A DNA stretch of 8,164 nt from Winogradskyella sp. UBA3174. Its GTDB lineage: Bacteria > Bacteroidota > Bacteroidia > Flavobacteriales > Flavobacteriaceae. The notes under the pieces were generated by a model. It did no database searches, was not told where the DNA came from, and saw nothing but the letters and a program-made list of their open reading frames with translations. Position numbers and translations under genes: made by a program. Of this stretch, positions 1 through 5,406 are shown piece after piece; the stretch's first letter is position 1, and each line of letters opens with the position of its first letter. Location of the stretch: positions 1 through 8,164 of the forward strand of contig NZ_DEXW01000018.1 in assembly GCF_002364335.1 (NCBI RefSeq). Direction: 5' to 3'.

Positions 1-107
1 TCTAATAAAGTGTAATAGGGATTAGCAAATTCTTCTACCCAAAAGCCAGTTTTTTTTCCTGTATCTCCTAATTTATCGTGAGATGTTAGTACAAATAATA
101 TGTTCAT
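1..107 (-). CDS. DJ-1/PfpI family protein (Hsp31-like, type 1 glutamine amidotransferase fold), N-terminal fragment
   Basis: Only the first 35 codons are in the window; the gene runs off the left edge. The start is ATG at 107-105. The fragment opens with a short beta strand (MNILFVLTSHDKLGD), then a GKKTGFWVEEF segment at residues 17-27 and PYY at 30-32. This G-[FW]-x-E-E-[FL]-x-x-P-[YF] pattern is typical of the Hsp31/class I glutamine amidotransferase-like branch of the DJ-1/PfpI superfamily, where an acidic residue of this stretch belongs to the active site. The nucleophilic cysteine and its histidine would lie outside the window, so activity cannot be judged. Family members are cytoplasmic and have been described as glyoxalases, deglycases, chaperones or proteases. 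It is the last visible gene of the tetR-led row, 59 bp after the aldehyde reductase gene, which fits a role in carbonyl detoxification (inference). Family assignment is fairly secure; exact function is not. Confidence -1.
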   Translation of the reverse strand, partial: MNILFVLTSHDKLGDTGKKTGFWVEEFANPYYTLL

Positions 108-119
108 TTTTTTTTTTTT
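108..119 (-). other. 12-base A tract directly before the DJ-1/PfpI start codon
   Basis: On the minus strand twelve A residues run straight into the ATG at 107, with no Shine-Dalgarno sequence. A-rich leaders without a Shine-Dalgarno site are normal in Bacteroidota and can help initiation. A homopolymer of this length could also vary in length between cells or be a sequencing weak point. Seen directly; the role is inferred. Confidence -1.
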
Positions 120-135
120 AAAATTCTATAATTAC

Positions 136-154
136 TTCTGAAACGGTTTCAGAA
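136..154. promoter_or_regulatory. 19-bp perfect palindrome, candidate operator between the aldehyde reductase and DJ-1 genes
   Basis: The arms TTCTGAAAC (136-144) and GTTTCAGAA (146-154) are exact reverse complements around a single G at 145. The site is 12 bp past the stop of the aldehyde reductase gene and 28 bp before the DJ-1 start. A one-base centre does not suit a tight RNA hairpin without opening several pairs, and no T run follows on either strand, so a protein-binding site is more likely than a terminator. The core resembles the layout of LacI-family operators, but no regulator of that kind is in the window. It is unlike the tetR operator candidate at 3311-3322. Confidence -1.
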
Positions 155-166
155 CGTTCTTTAATA

Positions 167-1327
167 TCAATACGCCATTTTTACAATGCTTTCGACCTTA
201 TCTGGAGATAAGGATTTGTGTTCACCCAGTGCAAGCCATCCACGATCGATAAAACGCTGCGCTATTTCTTCGGCTGTGCCTTCATAATCCTTCGTGTAAT
301 CCGATAGTTTCGTGTCAATTCCCAACTCATGGAAAAAGCCTACTGTTTTTTGGATTGCAGCATACGCTTTATCGTCTGTACTTCCTTCGGTTATATTCCA
401 AACACGCTCTGCATACTGTGCTAATTTCTCTTTTTTAGTTTCGAAATTAAACTTGTAATGGCTTGGTGCAATTATGGCTAATGTACGTGCATGGTCAATT
501 CCAAATAAAGCGGTTAACTCGTGTCCAATTGCGTGTACAGCCCAATCTGTAGGCACGCCTTTCTGTATGAGTCCGTTTAAGGCCATAGTACAACTCCACA
601 TAAAATTTGATGCTGCTTTATAATCCGTTGGATCTTTCATCACTTTTGGTGCGACATCGATTAAGGTTTGCAAAATACTTTCGGCAAAACGGTCTTGTAA
701 CAACGCACCAATTGGGTAGGTCATGTATTGTTCTAAAACGTGCGTAAAGGCATCCGTTAATCCATTAGCTAATTGACGTTCTGGAATTGAGGTAATTACT
801 TGCGGATCTAATATAGAAAACACAGGGAATAAACCTGGTCCACCCATAGTTAATTTCTCCATGGTTTCTGCTCTAGTAATTACAGAACCTGAATTCATTT
901 CAGAACCTGTAGCTGGTAAGGTTAAAACCGTTCCAAATGGCATACCTATTTCGGTTCTAATGTTTTTAGATAATATATCCCAAGGTGTATCTCCTTCAAA
1001 TAATGCCGCAGCTGATAAAAATTTAGTACCATCAATAACCGAACCACCACCAACAGCTAGTAAATAGGTAATGTTTTCGTCTTTTATAACTTTTAAAGCT
1101 TTTATTAAAACTGCATATTCAGGATTTGCAGGAATACCTCCAAATTCAATAACATTTACTTTTGATAAAGCTGTTTTTACCTGTTCGTAAATGCCGTTTT
1201 TCTTAATGCTTCCGCCTCCGTAGAGTAGAAGGACTTTCGCATCTTTAGGAATTTCGTTTTCTAGTTTTTCTATGGTATCCTTTCCAAATATGATTTTGGT
1301 TGGGTTTTTGAATTCAAAATTGTTCAT
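167..1327 (-). CDS. yqhD: YqhD-type NADPH-dependent aldehyde reductase / iron-containing alcohol dehydrogenase
   Basis: This 386-residue protein belongs to the group III iron-containing alcohol dehydrogenases and closely resembles E. coli YqhD (387 residues), beginning with the same MNNF and sharing YAERVWNITEGS near residues 305-316. The family reduces short- and medium-chain aldehydes, including lipid peroxidation products and glyoxals, using NADPH in the cytoplasm. The dinucleotide-binding half shows GGGS at 37-40 and AVGGGSVIDGTKF at 91-103. Metal ligands expected from YqhD (D194, H198, H267, H281) are present with a constant shift of two: D192 and H196 in TDAFTH, H265, and H279 in GIDHA. 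The catalytic site therefore looks intact. The ATG at 1327 follows an A-rich leader. It lies 46 bp after the nitroreductase gene and 59 bp before the DJ-1 gene, in the same direction, consistent with one operon under the TetR regulator. The physiological substrate is not shown by sequence. Confidence -1.
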   Translation of the reverse strand: MNNFEFKNPTKIIFGKDTIEKLENEIPKDAKVLLLYGGGSIKKNGIYEQVKTALSKVNVIEFGGIPANPEYAVLIKALKVIKDENITYLLAVGGGSVIDGTKFLSAAALFEGDTPWDILSKNIRTEIGMPFGTVLTLPATGSEMNSGSVITRAETMEKLTMGGPGLFPVFSILDPQVITSIPERQLANGLTDAFTHVLEQYMTYPIGALLQDRFAESILQTLIDVAPKVMKDPTDYKAASNFMWSCTMALNGLIQKGVPTDWAVHAIGHELTALFGIDHARTLAIIAPSHYKFNFETKKEKLAQYAERVWNITEGSTDDKAYAAIQKTVGFFHELGIDTKLSDYTKDYEGTAEEIAQRFIDRGWLALGEHKSLSPDKVESIVKMAY

Positions 1328-1373
1328 TTTCTTTTCGCTTTTAATTGTTAATCTGTGTGCTATAATCGGTTGT

Positions 1374-2006
1374 TTATTCTATAACCGTTATTAAATCTTC
1401 CATTGGTTTTCTCACTTTTACGAGATTTACTAACCAATCTTCATCTTCTTTTCTGTAACCTACTGGTAATAAAACGGTGCTTCTTAACCCTTTTTCGCGG
1501 AGTCCTAAAATTTCATCTACTTTGTCTGCACTAAAGCCTTCCATAGGAGTGCAATCTACTTTTTCGTAAGCGGCAGCAATCATTATTGTACCCAAAGCAA
1601 TATAAGCTTGCTTTTCAGCATGTTTAAAGTTGACTTCAGCATCTTGTTGTGGATACGAATCTAAAAGCATCTGACGGTAGTTTTCCCAACCTTCGTTTTT
1701 AAACCCACGAATTTCATTGGTTAAATCGAACATGTAATTGATGCGATCTGCTGTGTAGTGATCCCAAGCTGCAAAAACGAGTAGGTGAGAGCAATCCGTT
1801 ACAACCGACTGATTCCAAGCAACAGGTCTAATTTTTTCCTTTAATTCTTGATTTTTAATTACAAAAATCTCAAAAGGTTGCAATCCGCTTGATGTTGGAG
1901 CCAAACGTGCGGCTTCTAAAATGCGTTCTATTTTATCTTCTGCTACAGTTTCCCCATTCATGGCTTTTGCAGCGTATCTCCAATTTAATTTATCTAATAA
2001 TTCCAA
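1374..2006 (-). CDS. NfsB-like FMN-dependent NAD(P)H nitroreductase, apparent TTG start
   Basis: A 210-residue nitroreductase-family flavoprotein, close to the usual 200-220 length. These enzymes bind FMN as dimers and use NAD(P)H to reduce quinones, nitroaromatics and other electrophiles in the cytoplasm. Visible family features are the N-terminal RYAAKA (10-15, matching the FMN phosphate-binding R and K of NfsB), PTSSGLQPFEIFV at 37-49, the conserved helix from EKQAYIALG (131-139), MEGF (155-158), LLPVGYRKEDEDW (179-191), and KVRKP near the C-terminus (197-201). The start is odd: no in-frame ATG lies between the stop at 2037-2039 and an internal ATG at codon 16, which would lose the FMN-binding R10 and K14. 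TTG at 2006-2004 gives the normal N-terminus and is the best start. The gene begins 16 bp after the stop of the Rossmann-protein gene. Native substrate is unknown. Confidence -1.
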   Translation of the reverse strand: MELLDKLNWRYAAKAMNGETVAEDKIERILEAARLAPTSSGLQPFEIFVIKNQELKEKIRPVAWNQSVVTDCSHLLVFAAWDHYTADRINYMFDLTNEIRGFKNEGWENYRQMLLDSYPQQDAEVNFKHAEKQAYIALGTIMIAAAYEKVDCTPMEGFSADKVDEILGLREKGLRSTVLLPVGYRKEDEDWLVNLVKVRKPMEDLITVIE

Positions 2007-2022
2007 ATGTGTAGTTGTGTTT

Positions 2023-2688
2023 TTAGTTGTTAGTTCCTATATCTTGTATGCGGTTTGAAGTGACAATAACTTCATTTTCTTCGGTCGTATTTGCTAGGTG
2101 AATCATGGCTTGTGCGATCGTTTTAGCTTCAATAATTCTATATTTTTTAAGCGATCCGATTAATAAGGGTTGTATCATTTTAAAAATGAGCAATCCTATA
2201 TTTTCTAAAGCTCGCTTTTCATTGCGATGCCCTCCAATAAAAGATGGTCTTAAAATGACAGTGTTCTTTATATTTCCCTGTAAGACCTCGTGTTCCATTT
2301 CGCCTTTGGTCTTGGTATAAAACGTACTGCTGTTTTTATTGGCTCCTATTGATGACATTACTAAAAACGTATCAATATGATTCGCTTTGGCTAATTTTGT
2401 AGCCGCTACAGGAATGCCGTAATCTATTTTTTTGTAACGTGTTTTATCTGGTGTTTTCGATTTAGTTGTGCCAATGCAACAGTAAACTTCGTCCGCTGTA
2501 AAGTCCGACTTAAAGTGTTCTAAGTTCAAAAGGTCTCCTATAAATTGTTTCACTTTATTGGATTGCCCTTCAAGTTTAGACCGTGAAAATAATTTGATAG
2601 TATCATAACGTTCATCGTTGATTAATCTTTCGAGGATATAACCACCTGTTAAACCTGAAGCACCTAGTATAATTGCAGTTTTCTTCAT
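2023..2688 (-). CDS. NAD(P)-binding Rossmann-fold protein, atypical SDR (HTATIP2/YbjT-like)
   Basis: A 221-residue atypical short-chain dehydrogenase/reductase. The N-terminus carries the nucleotide-binding motif GASGLTGG at 9-16, directly after a beta strand (TAIILGA). CCIGTTKSK at 70-78 matches the loop found in HTATIP2/TIP30-like proteins. VMSSIGA (110-116) is followed by FYTKTKGEMEHEV (123-135), giving a possible Tyr124/Lys128 pair of the YxxxK kind, and LRPSFIGG at 146-153 is also typical of the group. Length is normal and the protein looks complete. Members bind NAD(P)H; many have no defined reaction, so a reductase or redox-sensing role is inference. The ATG at 2688 comes one base after the TAA of the tetR gene, strong evidence of co-transcription and probably translational coupling. 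The nitroreductase gene follows 16 bp downstream. Confidence -1.
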   Translation of the reverse strand: MKKTAIILGASGLTGGYILERLINDERYDTIKLFSRSKLEGQSNKVKQFIGDLLNLEHFKSDFTADEVYCCIGTTKSKTPDKTRYKKIDYGIPVAATKLAKANHIDTFLVMSSIGANKNSSTFYTKTKGEMEHEVLQGNIKNTVILRPSFIGGHRNEKRALENIGLLIFKMIQPLLIGSLKKYRIIEAKTIAQAMIHLANTTEENEVIVTSNRIQDIGTNN

Positions 2689-2689
2689 G

Positions 2690-3274
2690 TTATTTGTTAA
2701 ATTTTATGCTGTCCCAAGCAGCTTGATAGGCGTCTTCAATATGCGCTTCATCTAATTGAAAGGCATCACGTTTTTGAGCCATTACTAAAAATGATAATGG
2801 ATTTATAGCATACGCATATAACAAGTAATCTGAAATAGGTTTTATAATACCTTCTTTTTTTCCACGAGCCCAAAGGTCGAGTAGTGGTTGCAGGTGTTTA
2901 ATACCCTCTTGTCTACTTAGTTCATCAATCATCGGTGTATTATCACATTGCGCTAAAAACATAGCATTATCGCATTCTTTGAGTTTAAAATCTGCAATGC
3001 GCTTCCAAATGGTTTCAAAACCTACTTCTACAGAAGTGTCTGTATTATAAGTTGCAAATGCATAGTTAGTATATAGTGCTTTAACTTCTATATAGGTCTT
3101 ATTTACTAAATCTTGTTTATTGTCAAAGTATAGATAGATTGTTGCTGGTGAGACATTCGCCATTTTTGCAATTTTACTCATTGGAGTTGCATGAAATCCA
3201 TTGTTGTTTACTAAGTCTATAGTTGCGTTAATAAGCGCGTTGCGTTTATCGATACTTTTTTGAAGTTTTGCCAT
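2690..3274 (-). CDS. TetR/AcrR family transcriptional regulator, first gene of the operon
   Basis: A 194-residue one-component regulator. The N-terminal DNA-binding domain spans about residues 9-57: the helix RNALINATIDLV leads to NNNGFHAT, and the helix-turn-helix is MSKIAKMANVSPATIYLYF (32-50), followed by DNKQDLV. The C-terminal part, about 60-194, is helical and would bind ligand and dimerise. It has two cysteines, C101 and C110, each within a CDN triplet nine residues apart; reactive cysteines are used for sensing in some TetR proteins such as NemR, but here that is only a suggestion. It lies one base upstream of the Rossmann-protein gene and leads a row of carbonyl and electrophile-handling enzymes. 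A palindrome at 3311-3322 next to a -7 element at 3294-3301 points to autorepression. The inducer is unknown. Confidence -1.
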   Translation of the reverse strand: MAKLQKSIDKRNALINATIDLVNNNGFHATPMSKIAKMANVSPATIYLYFDNKQDLVNKTYIEVKALYTNYAFATYNTDTSVEVGFETIWKRIADFKLKECDNAMFLAQCDNTPMIDELSRQEGIKHLQPLLDLWARGKKEGIIKPISDYLLYAYAINPLSFLVMAQKRDAFQLDEAHIEDAYQAAWDSIKFNK

Positions 3275-3293
3275 TACAAAATTAATTAAAATA

Positions 3294-3301
3294 CAAATAT
3301 A
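3294..3301 (-). promoter_or_regulatory. Bacteroidota-type -7 promoter element for the tetR operon
   Basis: On the minus strand this reads TATATTTG, a full match to the Bacteroidota -7 consensus TAnnTTTG, and it lies 19 bp upstream of the tetR ATG. At the usual 19-21 bp upstream I see no good TTG-type -33 element; the operator candidate and an A tract occupy that space. A TTTG at 3336-3333 is too far away (31 bp). The -7 match is direct; its use as a promoter is inferred. Confidence -1.
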
Positions 3302-3304
3302 TAT

Positions 3305-3328
3305 AAAAATGAATGTTCATTCTTTTTT
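3305..3328. promoter_or_regulatory. TetR-type operator candidate (GAATG-TT-CATTC)
   Basis: The core 3311-3322 is an inverted repeat with 5-bp arms GAATG and CATTC around TT. Flanking A and T runs extend the symmetry to 3305-3328, with one mismatched pair (3310/3323) outside the centre. ATGAATG/CATTC-type palindromes are common targets of TetR-family repressors such as FadR-like proteins. It starts 9 bp upstream of the -7 element of the adjacent tetR gene, in the -7/-33 interval, so a bound repressor should block transcription. I found no second copy in the window. Confidence -1.
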
Positions 3329-3353
3329 TTAACAAAGTTTTAGTTAACTAATT

Positions 3354-3441
3354 AAAGTGATTTAGTAAAAGTTATGAAATTCTGATCGACAGTAATTTGT
3401 TTAAGATTTTGTTAATTATATTAAACAAAAGTGATTTAGTA
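3354..3441. repeat. Perfect 14-bp direct repeat upstream of the fasciclin gene
   Basis: AAAGTGATTTAGTA occurs at 3354-3367 and again at 3428-3441, start to start 74 bp (about seven helical turns). Both copies lie in the divergent control region; the second ends 41 bp before the fasciclin ATG at 3483. They may be paired sites for a regulator of the fasciclin gene, though chance in AT-rich DNA is possible. Confidence -1.
3396..3429. repeat. 9-bp inverted repeat with 16-bp spacer, upstream of the fasciclin gene
   Basis: TTTGTTTAA (3396-3404) and TTAAACAAA (3421-3429) are exact reverse complements. The right arm overlaps the second direct-repeat copy by two bases. The spacer contains another TTTTGTTAA that could pair with the right arm, so two alternative foldings are possible. 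Its position 53-87 bp before the fasciclin start fits an operator or promoter-associated structure; no clear promoter consensus is visible for that gene. Confidence -1.
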
Positions 3442-3482
3442 GTATATTAACAGAAATTTAATAACAACCCTTAAACCATATC

Positions 3483-4064
3483 ATGAAAACAATTAAAACG
3501 ATTAGTATTTTAGCATTAAGTACAGTATTATTTTTTGCATGTGAAGACAAAAAGAAAGAAGCCAATGAAACTGTTGAAACCGAAGAAATAATGGAAGTTG
3601 AAGCAGTAGAGGAAGTACAGCCTAATATAGTAGAAGTTGCTTCAGCAAACGATAGCTTTTCAACGTTAGTTGCCGCTGTGGTTGCCGCAGATTTAGCAAC
3701 AACATTAAGTGGTGACGGTCCATTTACAGTATTTGCACCAACAAATGATGCCTTTGCAAAATTACCGGAAGGCACTGTAGCGTCTTTATTAGAGCCAGGA
3801 AACAAAGCAACTTTAGCAAGTATTTTAACTTACCATGTTGTATCTGGAAAGTTTGAAGCAGCAGCCGTAATTGACGCTATCAATCAAAACAATGGTGCAT
3901 TTACAGTAACGACCGTACAAGGCGGAACATTGACGTTAAGTCTTAGTGATGAAAAAGTAATGTTAAAAGACGAAAAAGGCGGAATGTCTACAGTAGTCAT
4001 AGCAGATGTTGCTTCTTCTAACGGAGTAATTCATGCAGTTGATACAGTTGTAATGCCTAAATAA
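3483..4064 (+). CDS. Fasciclin (FAS1) domain lipoprotein
   Basis: A 193-residue secreted lipoprotein and the only plus-strand gene. The N-terminus has a type II signal peptide: MKTIKTIS, a hydrophobic stretch, then the lipobox LFFAC with the lipidated cysteine at residue 20. The following EDKKKE is charged and could act as a Bacteroidota lipoprotein export signal, which would place the protein on the cell surface. Residues 21-50 are an acidic Glu/Val-rich linker. A single FAS1 domain fills about 51-193, with the H1 box FTVFAPTNDAF at 81-91, the YHVV motif at 117-120 and the H2 box GVIHAVDTVVMP at 181-192. FAS1 domains mediate adhesion to proteins or polysaccharides, so a role in cell-surface contact is the family-based guess. 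The ATG at 3483 gives a well-formed signal peptide; no Shine-Dalgarno site is seen. A strong terminator follows 25 bp after the stop. Confidence -1.
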   Translation: MKTIKTISILALSTVLFFACEDKKKEANETVETEEIMEVEAVEEVQPNIVEVASANDSFSTLVAAVVAADLATTLSGDGPFTVFAPTNDAFAKLPEGTVASLLEPGNKATLASILTYHVVSGKFEAAAVIDAINQNNGAFTVTTVQGGTLTLSLSDEKVMLKDEKGGMSTVVIADVASSNGVIHAVDTVVMPK

Positions 4065-4089
4065 GTATTACATTTTACCATATAATTTT

Positions 4090-4119
4090 AAAAACCACTG
4101 TAGAATTACAGTGGTTTTT
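4090..4119. terminator. Bidirectional intrinsic terminator between convergent genes
   Basis: AAAAACCACTGTA (4090-4102) pairs perfectly with TACAGTGGTTTTT (4107-4119), a 13-bp stem with loop GAAT. On the plus strand the T run continues as TTGTTTTT, so the hairpin ends the fasciclin transcript. Its A-rich left arm also gives a T run on the minus strand, where it lies 33 bp after the stop of the transporter gene. It should serve both genes. Confidence -1.
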
Positions 4120-4152
4120 GTTGTTTTTAATGTAGTGATGTGTCCTAACTAT

Positions 4153-5052
4153 TTAGGAATACAAAATCAAAAATACACCAAGCAAAATACCTGTTAAAGG
4201 AATTAATTTTTTGCGTTTATTTTTCTCTTTAAAAACCAAACCACCAACCACAACTGCAATTAATATCTGACTTCGTTTTATAGCAGAGAGCAACATAATT
4301 AAGGCATCAGGATCTTGTAATGCTTTAAAATAAAAATAATCTGCAGCTACTAATAGAATACCAACGGCGATGATTGTCCAGCGAAATGTGAATGCTTTTC
4401 GCTTTTCCTTATAAGGAAACCATGTTACGGATAATATGACTAGCAGAATTAATACTGTGTACCAACAAAACCAAAATTGCAAGGTTTGTGGGTTTAAGGC
4501 TAAACTTTGAATTAAGAACTTATCGTATAAACCACTAGAAGCACCTAAGAATGTTGCGCTAATGATAGCGAAAATCCATTTGTTTCGTTTAAAGTTAATG
4601 CCTTCTTTCTTACCGATTCTAGAATAGAGTAGTATAGAGCCGATGATGAGAAAAAAACCTATCCATTGCATACAATTTGGCTTTTCCTGATAAATTAGAA
4701 TAGCACCAATAAATGTAAAGAAAGGACCAGCAGATCGTATTGGCGTAACAATAGTAATCGGTAAATGTTTTAAGGCTTGGTAGGAGAGTACCCAAGATGA
4801 TGCCATTATAGCTGATTTTATAGCGATAAACCCATGTGTTTTCCATGAGATATCAGCAATATAAAAACCTATTTTAATCATGTAGTCTTCATAAAACACA
4901 GAGCCAATATAAATAGGAAGCAATAGTAAAAATCCAAAAGAAATAGTACCTAGCAGTACAGGAAAAACTTCATTGCCTTTTACGGCATGTTTTTTACATA
5001 AGTTATGTAAGCCTAAAAATAAAGCCGCTAAAAGTCCAAGGTACATCCACAT
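4153..5052 (-). CDS. DMT superfamily (EamA-like) membrane transporter
   Basis: A 299-residue integral inner-membrane protein of the drug/metabolite transporter superfamily, at the typical length of about 300 with about ten hydrophobic segments. The first half covers roughly 4-146, with segments near 4-18, 31-51, 75-92, 108-121 and 129-144; the second half runs from about 159 to 298, with segments near 158-177, 191-210, 224-242, 247-270 and 283-298. Two EamA-like signatures are the TPIRSAGPFFTFIGAILIY segment at 103-121 followed by QEKP, and its counterpart SAIKRSQILIAVVVGGLVF at 256-274 followed by KEK. These proteins export or take up small metabolites, but substrate cannot be read from sequence. 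The start ATG is at 5052; a second in-frame ATG two codons later is also possible. It is apparently transcribed alone, with a terminator downstream and a 354-bp gap upstream. Confidence -1.
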   Translation of the reverse strand: MWMYLGLLAALFLGLHNLCKKHAVKGNEVFPVLLGTISFGFLLLLPIYIGSVFYEDYMIKIGFYIADISWKTHGFIAIKSAIMASSWVLSYQALKHLPITIVTPIRSAGPFFTFIGAILIYQEKPNCMQWIGFFLIIGSILLYSRIGKKEGINFKRNKWIFAIISATFLGASSGLYDKFLIQSLALNPQTLQFWFCWYTVLILLVILSVTWFPYKEKRKAFTFRWTIIAVGILLVAADYFYFKALQDPDALIMLLSAIKRSQILIAVVVGGLVFKEKNKRKKLIPLTGILLGVFLILYS

Positions 5053-5085
5053 AATGCGCGCGAAGATATTGGAATAATAAATTTG

Positions 5086-5115
5086 GACTAAATATTTCTA
5101 ATTAAATATTTGGTC
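5086..5115. repeat. 12-bp hairpin in the leader of the transporter gene
   Basis: GACTAAATATTT (5086-5097) pairs with AAATATTTGGTC (5104-5115) through 11 Watson-Crick pairs and one G-T position, with loop CTAATT. It lies 33-63 bp upstream of the transporter start. It lacks a strong T run on either side, so it could be an operator or leader structure rather than a terminator. Confidence -1.
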
Positions 5116-5379
5116 TTACAAACTTCTCTTGACTTTTTCTATTTGATACCATAAGAATAAATAGTATAATATTATAGATGTTTAATTTGTAAAAAGGCGA
5201 TTTAAAAGTCTTTAAAACATTAATTATCGTCGATACAATTTTGATGACTAATTAGATTAACAAAACAAGAAACACCAAAAGCAACACTTATTTTATAGGC
5301 TGCACCAGAAGCTGAACACTATTATTATTCACGTATTGGAATGACTAAAACGGAGGTCTATTTTTTGTTAAAAGGCGTA

Positions 5380-5396
5380 AACTATTTAAAATAGTT
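5380..5396. repeat. 17-bp AT-rich palindrome just after thiE
   Basis: AACTATTT and AAATAGTT flank a single A, giving a perfect palindrome 10 bp past the thiE stop. It could help end thiE transcription, but the stem is weak and no T run follows directly on the minus strand, so I do not call it a terminator. Confidence -1.
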
Positions 5397-5406
5397 AATA
5401 TCGCAT

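Larger units (their letters stand above)
5053..5406. other. 354-bp intergenic region with hairpins and short open stretches, no recognisable gene
   Basis: The region separates thiE from the transporter gene and is very AT-rich. It contains the hairpin at 5086-5115, an AT palindrome TATAATATTATA at 5165-5176 and the palindrome at 5380-5396. On the plus strand codons 5299-5391 are open for 31 residues (starting AAPEAEHYYYSRIGM and ending before TAG at 5392), preceded by a TAG at 5296 and a further 16 open codons. On the minus strand a 24-codon stretch is open across about 5244-5315. None has a proper start, a leader and a family match that I recognise, so I call no gene. Confidence -1.

Noticed and set aside
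861..1067. Plus-strand 68-codon open frame
   Set aside because: It lies wholly inside the aldehyde reductase gene, whose protein is clearly real; the frame is a shadow.
3458..3805. Minus-strand 115-codon open frame opposite the fasciclin gene
   Set aside because: It is antisense to a gene with a clear signal peptide and FAS1 motifs and has low-complexity Ser/Thr/Ala content.
5380..5396. Intrinsic terminator for thiE
   Set aside because: The palindrome is almost wholly A/T and no T run follows on the minus strand, so only a palindrome is recorded.
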